Assembly: GCA_018398765.1 (NCBI GenBank)
Contig: JAHBMJ010001317.1
Coordinates: forward strand, 1 to 19,040
DNA from: Chromera velia
Lineage: Eukaryota; Sar; Chromeraceae
Direction: 5' to 3'
DNA: 19,040 nucleotides
Shown here: piece by piece, positions 1 through 8,035 of the stretch
Layout of the letters: each line of letters opens with the position of its first letter
How positions within the stretch are numbered: position 1 is the stretch's first letter
Translations under genes and position numbers: made by a program
The notes under the pieces: model-generated
The model's input: the letters and a program-made list of their open reading frames with translations, nothing else
Told to the model about the DNA's origin: nothing
The model's database searches: none

Positions 1-1
1 G

Positions 2-1051
2 CGCGAAAGAGTGAAGGAGGTGAAACTTTCCCACAAACACCTCTTATCCCCCCGAGCTACCGATTGGGAAGGCCAGATAGAGAAGTGGTTAAAGGAAGAG
101 GGAAAGCAGCAGCAGCATGAGATGACACAAGCTTTACACAGGTATGGCAGGGATTTGCTCCTCCAGCAGCAGTCAGAAACAGGAAGGGCGAGACTAAGGT
201 CTTGCGCAGGGGGACCGGCATCTGCATGGCTGACAGCTATGCCCTCATCTCACTGGACGACCATCGCCCCGACTTTGTTTTTTGTTGCACTCCGCCTCCG
301 ATTGGGCCTGAACCTGCCAGAAATTCAAAGAAACCCCATCTGTGCGTGCGGCCTCCCGCTTGACCTAGCGGGGCACCACGTACAGAGATGTGCAACAGGG
401 GGGGGGATCTGGTGGAGGCACGAACAGGTTAAAGACGCATTCTGCAATATTTTGTCAGGGGTGCGCCATACCTATGTGTCACGAGAGCGTACGTTTGCAC
501 AGCTAGGCCTTTTTACCCCAATCAGGCTGGTGGAGGAAGGCCAAAAGAGACCAGACCTCTTGTCGGGGATGCCTTCGGGAGAAAGCTACGTCGGAGACGT
601 TTTTGTCACCCATCCAATGTCTGTGGAGGCCGCCCGCCTGCGTCGAATGTCCAATTATGCAGGGGCAGCAGCCAGAGACATGGAAATGGTGAAGGACAGA
701 AAGTACAAAACCATCTGTAAAGAGATGGGGCTCGAATTTGTTCCTTTAGTTTTCGAAACTTATGGGAGATGGGGGAAGAAGACAGTGGAGTTTTTGTCAG
801 CAGTGGTAAATCATGCAGCAAGCAGAGTGAGGGGAGGGGAAGACTTTGCAGCAGTGCAGGGCCGTATCATGCAGCAGTACTTCAAAATTCTTTCCTGCAC
901 TTTGCAGAGATTTGTTGCAGCAAATGTCCTCTCCTCTATTCACTCGAGGAGGGGACGGAGGGGCCCGTTCCAGGCGGAACCCCTCTTGGCTCGCGACATG
1001 GCCGCGTTCTCTGTTCCCAGGGGAAATAAAGAAGGAGTAAGAAGGAAATAA
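2..1051 (+). CDS. Non-LTR retrotransposon ORF, 3' part, with restriction-like endonuclease (partial)
   Basis: The frame is open to the left edge of the window, so only the C-terminal ~350 residues are present and the reverse transcriptase core must lie outside. Numbering from the GTG at 11, the visible features are: an ARLRSCAGGPASAWLTAMPS-type segment (59-79) common before this domain, a CxC...H...C zinc cluster (C111, C113, H122/H123, C127), WWRHEQV (134-140), RPDLL (180-184), DVFVTHP (196-202), KDRKY (228-232) and a late GRWG (252-255). In R2/CRE/NeSL-type elements the zinc cluster plus RPD...D...KxxKY make the endonuclease that nicks the target for reverse transcription. The tail is basic and stops at TAA 1049-1051. 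The 3' end of the element, its target and any poly(A) tail are not evident. The copy may be intact over this part, as there is no frameshift or stop in ~1 kb. Confidence 0.72.
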   Translation, partial: RERVKEVKLSHKHLLSPRATDWEGQIEKWLKEEGKQQQHEMTQALHRYGRDLLLQQQSETGRARLRSCAGGPASAWLTAMPSSHWTTIAPTLFFVALRLRLGLNLPEIQRNPICACGLPLDLAGHHVQRCATGGGIWWRHEQVKDAFCNILSGVRHTYVSRERTFAQLGLFTPIRLVEEGQKRPDLLSGMPSGESYVGDVFVTHPMSVEAARLRRMSNYAGAAARDMEMVKDRKYKTICKEMGLEFVPLVFETYGRWGKKTVEFLSAVVNHAASRVRGGEDFAAVQGRIMQQYFKILSCTLQRFVAANVLSSIHSRRGRRGPFQAEPLLARDMAAFSVPRGNKEGVRRK

Positions 1052-1777
1052 AATGAAGTCATCGGGTGGGGAGAGGCCAGCGGTTGCAGAGAAAGAAAAG
1101 TTTAAAGAAAAGACAGATGAAGGTACGACAGTTGAGTCCGGCGTAGTCAAAGGTGGAGAAAAGCGGTGAAGACATTGCGCTTGAGGGCATAAATAGAAGA
1201 AATACTAGGCAAAGACGTGATAGCAAGGCAGGTCGTTGCAAAATCAACCCGACTGGATAGACTCTAGGCAAACAGGTCTAGGTACGACTCCCAATGCCGA
1301 GCAGTCTACGGCTGGTATGCTGGGACGTGCTATGCATTCCCGAACCGTCGGACTATATAATCTCTTTAGTGTCTCTCATACACGGGGACGCGGCATGCAT
1401 AACAAAAACCTCAATCACTTTAGTGTCTCTCTGGTCCTATAGCTTTGTCGGGCCAGTATGCATCTTGCCTAGGCATATAGGTCCTGTCCGTCTCCGCGCG
1501 GGCTGGGAGGAAATTTCTACGTGCTGTGGGAGAAAATTTGTGCGCGCCGCAGGCGCGAAAATTTTTTTTGCGGCACATGAAACTGCCTGGGAGAAAATGG
1601 GAGAAATATACGAGTCATGGCCCACCACAGCGCCACAGCTGCCTCTGCATGCCGGGGTCCGTTGCCCGCATGTGCCCGCCTCGCCGTCTCCGTCTCCTGG
1701 CACCTACAGTCTCCAGGGTCAGATTACCATCTATCCATCTATTGATTGATAGACCATCCTGCCCTGCCCACAATCAG
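1052..1777. other. Non-coding stretch after the retrotransposon
   Basis: This stretch should hold the 3' untranslated part of the retrotransposon and then flanking DNA. ORFs here are short and lack family features. The phrase TTTAGTGTCTCTC occurs twice, near 1365 and 1418. A run of T within gcgcgaaaa...gcggc (about 1553-1575) sits in a GC-rich pocket. I see no further gene. Confidence 0.4.
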
Positions 1778-1930
1778 TATCGCAATATTGAATTCAGAGA
1801 AGGATGCACAGGGGCGCGGAACATTGCAACTTCATCTGATGAGGAAGAAATTTCAATTGAGTGGTTGCATCTTGCTGGCTCTTCTGTCTCCGGTCGCAAA
1901 GCTGCTTTGGTAGCGCAGGTGGAAGCTCGG
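1778..1930 (+). other. Coding-like fragment with a partial SAP-type motif
   Basis: A frame open from before 1778 to beyond 2041 contains an acidic stretch (SSDEEEIS) followed by EWLHLAGSSVSGRKAALVAQ (1859-1918). The VSGRKAALVAQVE part matches the second helix and loop of SAP domains, small DNA-binding modules whose usual pattern is xVSGxKAxLVxRL. The first SAP helix is weak. A possible splice acceptor, pyrimidine-rich CCTGCCCTGCCCACAATCAG, ends at 1777, and donors follow at GCAG|GTGG (after 1918) and GTGAG|GTGAT. It could be an exon, a gene relic or part of a mobile element. The frame then runs into the satellite, so it is not a whole gene. Confidence 0.3.
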
Positions 1931-2040
1931 GAAAGTGAGGTGATGAACTTTCAGCTGGTTGAAGCGGGCGCCAAGGCGGATAGTCAAAGGAGTGGAGCGG
2001 CGCTTCTTTTGGTGTGGTTCAAAGCGCTCTTCTTCATGCA

Positions 2041-3945
2041 CTCATTCACTCAATCATTCGCTCCTTCACTCATTCTCTCATTCACTCATTCACCGACTGA
2101 CTGCAGGCAAACAGGGAAAGAGAGCGACCATCACTCACTCACTCACTCACTCACTCACTTATTCGCTCATTTCGCCCCTCACACACTCACCGGCTGGTTG
2201 GCTGACTGCAGGGTAAAAGGAAAAGACGGCAACCATCACTCACTCACTCACCCACTGATTCGCTCATTCGCTCATTTTGTCCCTCGCACACTCACAGCTG
2301 ACTGCAGTGAAAAAGGAAAAGACGGCAACCATCTCTCACTCACTCACTCACTCACTCACCCGTTCACTCATTTTGTGGCTCGCACACTCACCGGCTGACT
2401 GCAGGGAAAAAGGGATAGAGGGCAACCATCCCTCACTCACTCACTCACTCACTCACTCACTCACCCACCCGTTCGCTCATTTTGTCCATCACACACTCAC
2501 CGGTTGACTGCAGGGAAAAAGGAAAAGACGGCAACCATCCCTCACTCACTCACTCATTCGCTCATTTCGCCCCTCACACACTCACCGGCTGACTGCAGGG
2601 TAAAAGGGACAGAGGGCAACCATCCCTCACTCACTCACTCACTCACTCACTCGCTCATTTCGCCTCTCATACACTCACCGGCTGGCTAGCCCCTGGCTGA
2701 CTGCAGGGTAAAAGGAACAGAGGGCAAGCATCACTCAGTCACTCACTCACTCATTCGCTCATTGTGTCCCCCACACACTCACCGGCTGACTGCAGGGAAA
2801 AAGGAAAAGATGGCAACCATCACTCACTCGCTCACTCACTCACTCACTCACTCACTCATTCGCTCATTTCGCCCCTCGCACACTGACCGGCTGGCTGGCT
2901 GACTGCAGGGTAAAAGAGACAGAGGGCAAGCATCTTTCACTCACTCACTCACTCACTCACTCACTCACTCACTCATTCGCTCATTTCGCCCTTCACACAC
3001 TCACCGGCTGGCTGACTGCAGGGTAAAAGGAACAGAGGGCAAGCATCACTCACTCATTCACTCACTCGCTCGCTCATTCGCTCATTTCGCCCCTCACACA
3101 CTCACCGGCTGGATAGCTAACTGCAGGGTAAAAGGAACAGAGGGCAAGCATCACTCACCAACTCACTCACTCGCTCGCTCATTCGCTCATTTCGCCCCTC
3201 ACACACTCACCGGCTGGATAGCTGACTGCAGGGTAAAAGGAACAGAGGGCAAGCATCACTCACCAACTCACTCACTCGCTCGCTCATTCGCTCATTTCGC
3301 CCCTCNCACTCACTCACCCGTCCGCTCATTTTGTCCCTCACACACTCACAGCTGACTGCAGGGGAAAAGCAAAAGAGGGCAAGCATTCCTCACTCACTCA
3401 CTCACTCACTCACTCACTCACCCACTCACTCACCCGTCCGCTCATTTTGTCCCTCACACACTCACAGCTGACTGCAGGGAAAAAGCAAAAGAGGGCAAGC
3501 ATTCCTCACTCACTCACTCACTCACTCACTCACTCACCCGTCCGCTCATTTTGTCCCTCGCACACTCACAGCTGACTGCAGGAGAAAAGCAAAAGAGGGC
3601 AAGCATTCCTCACTCACTCACTCACTCACTCACTCACTCACTCACTCACTCACCTGTCCGCTTATTTTGTCCCTCACACACTCACAGCTGACTGCAGGGG
3701 AAAAGCAAAAGAGGGCAAGCATTCCTCACTCACTCACTCACTCACTCACTCACTCACTCATTCGCGCATTCGCTCATTTTATCCCTCACACACTCACCGG
3801 CTGACTGCAAGCAAACAGGAAAAGAGGGCGACCATCACTCACTCACTCACTCACTCACCCGTTCGCTCATTTTATCCTTCACACACTCATCGGCTGACTG
3901 CAAGCAAAGAAGAAAAGAGGGCGACCATCACTCACTCACTCACGC
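2041..3945. repeat. CACT-rich satellite, ~18 units of 85-130 bp
   Basis: Each unit has GACTGCAGG, a short purine-rich stretch ending AGAGGGCAAGCATC or a variant, a variable CACT microsatellite, then CATTCGCTCATTTCGCCCC and a CACACACTCACC segment. The CTGCA anchor recurs at 2101, 2206, 2302, 2399, 2508, 2593, 2701, 2790, 2903, 3016, 3121, 3226, 3356, 3472, 3576, 3692, 3805 and 3898. Unit length varies mainly through the CACT run. Units from about 3310 to 3760 are a distinct subtype with CCGTCCGCTCATTTTGTCC and AAAAGCAAAAGAGGG. The long Ser/His/Thr/Leu-rich frames across it are by-products of the 4-bp repeat. Confidence 0.93.
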
Positions 3946-4119
3946 ATATGACGTTCCGTCTTGCTCTCTGGTTCATTGGTTCCGAGTGTATATTTACAGG
4001 TCGGGTCGGACATCTGTGCAGGGGATGGCTCTACGGGAGGAGGGCAGACTGGCGTCCACATTAACCGCACAACGATGCCGCATCGTTGAACTGTCTTTCT
4101 CTAGATCAAAAAACACTTT

Positions 4120-4886
4120 CCAGGCAGAAAAAAATTTACATTAGAAAGCTTTACAGCCTTAATTTCAGCTTTCAATTCATTATAATTGAAATATTATGAA
4201 TAGTTATTTTCTGGAGTATAAAATTATGTCACTTATGCACAGCAAACCTAATCGCATTCCTCCTCTCCCGAAAAAGTTTGTATTTTTGTATATTTTTTTA
4301 AAAATCAGAGAAGCGGTTCATAGGAATAACTGGTTTATATTTTAAGGCTTTATCGCTTTAATTTCAGCTTTCAACTCTTTCTAATTTACAAGTTATGAAT
4401 ATTTATTTTCTGGAGTATAAAGTTACGTCATATATAAATGGGAAACCTAACTTTGAACTGCATTCTTTTTCTCTCCAAAGAGTTTTTGTTTTTACATTTT
4501 TCTTTTAAAAGTTAAAAAAACGGTTTATAGTCGTTTATAGTAATACTATAGTAATTCTATTATTCTAAGAACAATTTGTGTATATTTGAAAGCTTTACAG
4601 CCATTTACAGCCTAAATTCCAAAAAAAGAAATTCAGTTTTTAACTTATTATAATTCAAAAGTTACATCCATACATGGTGATGATACAACCAAATAAGTAT
4701 TTTTATAAAACAGTACGTAGCAGACCCCGGGAACACCCCCAATATGCAACTTGATACAAGCTTATATTCTTAATTCATATGATGTCTAGATATAATGGTA
4801 CTATAATTTTTATAGTCTTATTTGATTTCAGCTTTCAATTGATTATAATTCCTATATAGTGGTATATAATTACACCAATCTTGTAG
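4120..4886. repeat. AT-rich block of degenerate ~200-bp repeats
   Basis: No gene is visible. The phrase ATTTCAGCTTTCAAxTxxTTATAATT occurs near 4162, 4361, 4631 (divergent) and 4825, spaced about 199, 270 and 194 bp. A second phrase, TATTTTCTGGAGTATAAA, lies near 4204 and 4404, again 199-200 bp apart. A third copy of it (TATTTTCTAGGATATGAAG) is at about 5420, beyond the foldback element. GAAAGCTTTACAGCC precedes the first phrase at about 4144 and again at 4588. This looks like an old tandem or dispersed repeat family. Confidence 0.7.
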
Positions 4887-5314
4887 TGTTACACAAAGTT
4901 AAATGTGTAACAATTACCCCTGACCCCCCCTTTGTTACACATAAAAGTGTGTAACAACTAGTGTACAATAATTCTGGACAAATCTACCGTCTCTCTCATG
5001 GCACCCCTCCTGCTCCTGTCTCTGCTCTTTTTACCTCTGCCTCCAGTGCTCAAAAGTTCTCCCTGCTGCATTGCTGATGATATCATTGCTCTAAAAACAG
5101 TACCCTCAAACTGTCCTGAAGAAGAAGAAGACGAAGATGAAACATGGAATAAATACATACTAAAGTGTGTAATAATGCATTCCTGAAAGTGATAGTTTGA
5201 ATTAATGCACACTAAAGTGTGTACTTAATGCATTCCTAAAAGTGATAGTTTAAATTACTGCACACTAAAGTGTGTACTAATTCATTCATCAAAATTCTAG
5301 TAAAATGTGTAACA
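4887..5314. mobile_element. Foldback / MITE-like element candidate
   Basis: The 9-bp sequence TGTTACACA at 4887 is matched by its inverse TGTGTAACA ending at 5314. Inside lie two local hairpins: TGTTACACA/TGTGTAACA at 4887-4912, and a 10-bp arm pair at 4932-4941/4948-4957. Three tandem copies of a 52-53-bp unit start at 5156, 5208 and 5261; the last two carry the perfect palindrome CACACTAAAGTGTG. The element also contains the GC-richer coding-like island at 5035-5115. I see no convincing target-site duplication, so the exact ends are uncertain. Confidence 0.4.
5035..5115 (-). other. Possible 81-nt exon in AT-rich surroundings
   Basis: On the minus strand a pyrimidine-rich acceptor (CGTCTTCTTCTTCTTCAG) precedes 5115, and GGCAGAG|GTAAAA gives a donor after 5035. 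The 81 nt between them is open with phase-1 boundaries and reads FEGTVFRAMISSAMQQGELL in its core. The frame continues past the donor as a basic tail (GKKSRDRSRRG) to 4958. The plus strand has a rival reading from 4998, a hydrophobic start MAPLLLLSLLFLPLPP followed by an acidic run. Only one strand can be right and neither is recognised. Confidence 0.22.
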
Positions 5315-5635
5315 AAACAATGTATAATAAAATAGACATTTTGAAAAGAGTGATTCTGTAACCCTACAGGATTAGTGTATGTATTAATTTAATAAATATG
5401 AATACCAAGATATAAATATTTATTTTCTAGGATATGAAGTTAAGTCACCTATCTATAACAAATTTATAACTACATTTCTGTTAACGTAATTCCCCAAACT
5501 ATGTTTGAATTATATAATACTAGTAGTATAGTTTCAAATTATTTCTAATTCAAGATTAATACTCAATTCACAATGATTAAACTTAATTTTAGTTGTAATT
5601 TAATAAGTCTCACTGCAGGTTTGTTTTGAAAATTT
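5315..5635. other. AT-rich intergenic DNA
   Basis: It contains the third copy of the TATTTTCTRGRRTAT phrase near 5420 and many short A/T runs. No ORF here has coding character. It probably includes the 3' untranslated part of the minus-strand gene that ends at 5636. Confidence 0.5.
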
Positions 5636-6622
5636 TTAGATCTTTTTTGCTGCGGCAAGTTTGGCCAAGTGATCACCTTTTTTCTGTTTCCATACTAGAA
5701 AGCTGCCGTATTTCTCTCCATCCTTTTCCTCACAATACCACGTGTTGCCGGATAACAATTGGTGGCTCCCATCTGTCTTCACCTTTCCACATTTTGAGCA
5801 GACTTTACCTCGTCCCTGCGAAACCTTCACTGTGTTCTGCTCATACTGTTCCATAAACTCTTGAAGCGGCACTGCGGGACAATACTACAAATTTGTGGGG
5901 GGAATTCTGGGGTGCGATGTGTAATCCTTCTTTTTTCCGCATTGCGAACACTTGCGACCCCCCGGCTCAACAATGGGCGCAGCCTCCCACGCCTCTCGTG
6001 CAGCCTCAAAATCAATAGGCACAGAGATGCCCGACTTTGATTTGAACCATCGGACGCCCATCGAATTGGACTCGGCAGAAGATCTTACGAGCAGAGGTTT
6101 CTGGGGTGGTTGCTCTCTGCTCGGAAGATTCACACCCCACTCTGCATCATCATAACTGTCAATGGCCACTCCCTGTGCAAGAGGGTCCCGAGGTAGCTCG
6201 CTTGAGGTTGCCGCTGCTGTAGTGGCTGAGCCAGGACAGTCAGGGTCAGCTTGATCCAAACGGTCGAGGCCAACCTCTCTGCCAATCTCCTCTCGATCAC
6301 TCATCGAAAAGAACTTTTTGATTTGGGTCTCTCCAAGTGGCTTTAAGGAAGTCTTTTTGTCGACTTTCCATAAGTCAATACGCTGCAGCTCGTACCTCTT
6401 CTCTATCTCAGCCCAAAATTCCTGATCGGTGCGTATTTTCGGTTTGTGATCGGTGCGTTTCTTCAGATATTCTACCTCAGCTCGGATTCTGAGTAGGGCC
6501 TCAGCCATCGGCTCATTGATTGCCGATGCACGAGAAAGCTGTAATAAGGACTGCCTCCGACTAGGCCTCCGACTCCTCCGAGACTCAGTGGATGTGCAGA
6601 CTCCATCTCCGCAATCAAACAG

Positions 6623-6623
<1 letters not shown>
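5636..6623 (-). pseudogene. 3' exon of zinc-finger-like gene with in-frame TAG
   Basis: Read on the minus strand, the exon opens after an acceptor TGTGTGCAG (AG at 6625-6624) and stays in frame to TAA 5638-5636, apart from one TAG at 5887-5885. It encodes a basic helical stretch (about INEPMAEALLRIRAEVEYLK onward), a linker with DPLAQGVAIDSYDDAEWGVN, and two copies of a small module: CSQCGKKKDYTSH...(stop)YC and CSKCGKVKTDGSH...WYC. The spacing C-x2-C-x8-H-x9/10-C suggests zinc binding. The TAG stands where the second copy has W of WYC, so TGG to TAG is the likely change. The family is unknown to me. The gene may be a recent pseudogene, may make a shorter protein lacking the second finger, or the base may be a sequencing error. 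Confidence 0.5.
6129..6197 (-). repeat. Inverted-repeat arm A (coding copy)
   Basis: Within the zinc-finger-like gene this 69-bp segment encodes LPRDPLAQGVAIDSYDDAEW. It matches 7929-7997 on the opposite strand at 60 of 69 positions by eye, with no gaps. Confidence 0.8.
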
Positions 6624-6665
<42 letters not shown>

Positions 6666-6837
6666 ACACACACACACACACTCACTCACTCACACTCACA
6701 CACATACATACATACACACACACTCATACATACACACACATACACACATACACATATACACACATACACGCACGCACGCACGGACGGAAACCCACATACA
6801 TACATACAAACTCACTCACTCACTCACTCACTCACAC

Positions 6838-6868
<31 letters not shown>

Positions 6869-6984
6869 CCGGAGACAGAGAGAGAGAGAGCCGGAGACAG
6901 CGACGGACAGCGAAAGAGAGAGACAGACAGAGAAACAGTCGATCGATCATACTGTAACATCGACAGGCAACCAGACTGACTGAC
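6624..6984 (-). repeat. Candidate intron filled with CA and GA microsatellites
   Basis: On the plus strand, CA repeats run from 6626 with CACT, CATA and CACG variants to about 6840, then GA repeats from 6841 to about 6930 with interspersed CGGAGACAG. Open frames through it are periodic artefacts of dinucleotide repeats. Matching phase-2 splice signals bound it. Confidence 0.55.
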
Positions 6985-7898
6985 TTGTTAGCAGAGTCTT
7001 TTTCGGCGCCTATCTCTGCCTGACATGGCCTCCCATCGTCCTTCTCTTTCTGTTCATCAGTGACATCTTGGGGGGAGCAGGGAGGGCGGGCTCTATCTCT
7101 TCTCTCTCTCGCTTTCTTTTCTCCTCTTATTCTCTTCTTCCTCTGCACTTCACCCCCCCCATCCCCTTCTCCCGCCTCCGCTCTTCCCCCTTTCTTTGCC
7201 CCGCTCGGCTCGCCTCTGTCCTCAGGCTGCCGTTTTCGCTTCTTTCTTCCTCCTGGCGCTTCGGGCTGGGGGACGGGGGGACGCAGGGGTAGGTCATCGT
7301 CTGCGTTGGGGTTGGCTTCGGGGTGCTCACCCTGGGTACTGCCGTTTGCTGGCGTGGGGGGCAGGTGGTGGGCCGCGGCTGCGGCTGCTGGGGGTGCGTA
7401 GGGGGCGGCCGAAGCACTCTTCCCGCCTTCCGCGGTAACCATTGTGCCCACGCCGCTCTTGACCGCGTCTCTTGCTTTGTTTCTTCCCCCTTTCTTTGCC
7501 CCGTTCGGCTCGCCTCTGTTCTCAGGCTGCCGTTTTTGCTTCTTTCTTCCTCCTGGCGCTTCGGGCTGGGGGATGGGGGGATGCAGGGGTAGGTCGTCGT
7601 CTGCGTTAGAGTTGGGTTCAGAGTGCTCGCCCTGGGTGCTGCCGTTTGCTGGCGCGGGGGGCGGGTGGCGGGCTGCTGCTGGGGGTGCGTGGAGGGCGGC
7701 CGAAGCACTCTCCCCGCCTTCTGCGGTTGCAACCACGCGGCCCTCAGCCGCCCTTCCGTCTCTTCTTCCCCCCCTCCCCCTTCTTTTCCCCTGCACTGAC
7801 GAAGAATCAGAAGCGCCCGACACACCGGGACTTGGACCGCCACTTGCAGACTCGGGAACAGGCGACGGACGGGTGTGTATACACCGATTTTCTCTCAT
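6985..7898 (-). CDS. Upstream exon of the same gene: disordered, basic, duplicated repeat protein
   Basis: An open minus-strand frame (continuing upstream to 8018) encodes a Pro/Ala/Gly/Lys/Arg-rich, probably disordered protein. I start at the Met at 7898 because sequence above it is the inverted duplicate at 7929-7997; an upstream exon is equally possible. Two 100-codon repeats follow, each with NADDDLPL, PPxPQPEAPGGRKKxKRQPE and GAKKGGR; the RKKRKR cluster resembles a nuclear localisation signal. A highly charged tail follows (KKARERRDRARPP). The frame ends at a possible donor AA|GTCAGT (6984), phase 2, which fits the phase-2 acceptor at 6624 and would remove a 361-nt intron of CA/GA repeat. 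Joining the two exons is my inference. A nuclear or nucleic-acid-binding role is only suggested by the composition. Confidence 0.45.
7184..7783. repeat. 300-bp tandem duplication inside the repeat-protein exon
   Basis: The phrase TTCCCCCTTTCTTTGCCCCG starts at 7184 and again at 7484, and strong similarity continues for about 250 bp (CTCAGGCTGCCGTTTT, CTTCTTTCTTCCTCCTGGCG, GCTGCCGTTTGCTGGCG). The offset is exactly 300 bp, or 100 codons, so the minus-strand frame is preserved. Small length differences occur in the alanine-rich part. Confidence 0.88.
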
Positions 7899-7928
7899 AC
7901 ACACAGAGCAACTGTCCGCCTTCAGATT

Positions 7929-7997
7929 GCTACCATGGGACTCTCTTACACAGGGAGTGGCGATTAACAGTTGTGATGATGCAGAGTGGGGTATGAA
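7929..7997 (+). pseudogene. Inverted-repeat arm B: isolated paralogous exon piece
   Basis: On the plus strand it reads LPWDSLTQGVAINSCDDAEW, the counterpart of the minus-strand copy at 6197-6129. About 87% of bases match, and both copies keep the same frame open. Flanking sequence differs, and minisatellite begins 40 bp downstream. It looks like a relic of a second, oppositely oriented gene copy or a captured fragment, not a functional gene by itself. Confidence 0.6.
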
Positions 7998-8035
7998 AAA
8001 TACTGCTGGATTCTTCAATGTGCATAACTGTCCAT

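Noticed and set aside
2041-2689. Long plus-strand frames rich in Ser, His, Thr and Leu over the satellite
   Set aside because: A 4-bp repeat without stops is open in several frames; the peptides only restate the CACT unit and carry no domain.
5868-5890. A tiny intron removing the TAG at 5885-5887
   Set aside because: GTAGTATTGTCCCGCAG has GT and AG ends but is only 17 nt, too short for normal splicing, and removing it would break the YC of the finger.
6592-6983. Plus-strand His/Thr-rich ORFs in the CA/GA tract
   Set aside because: Pure dinucleotide artefacts lying in a probable intron of the minus-strand gene.
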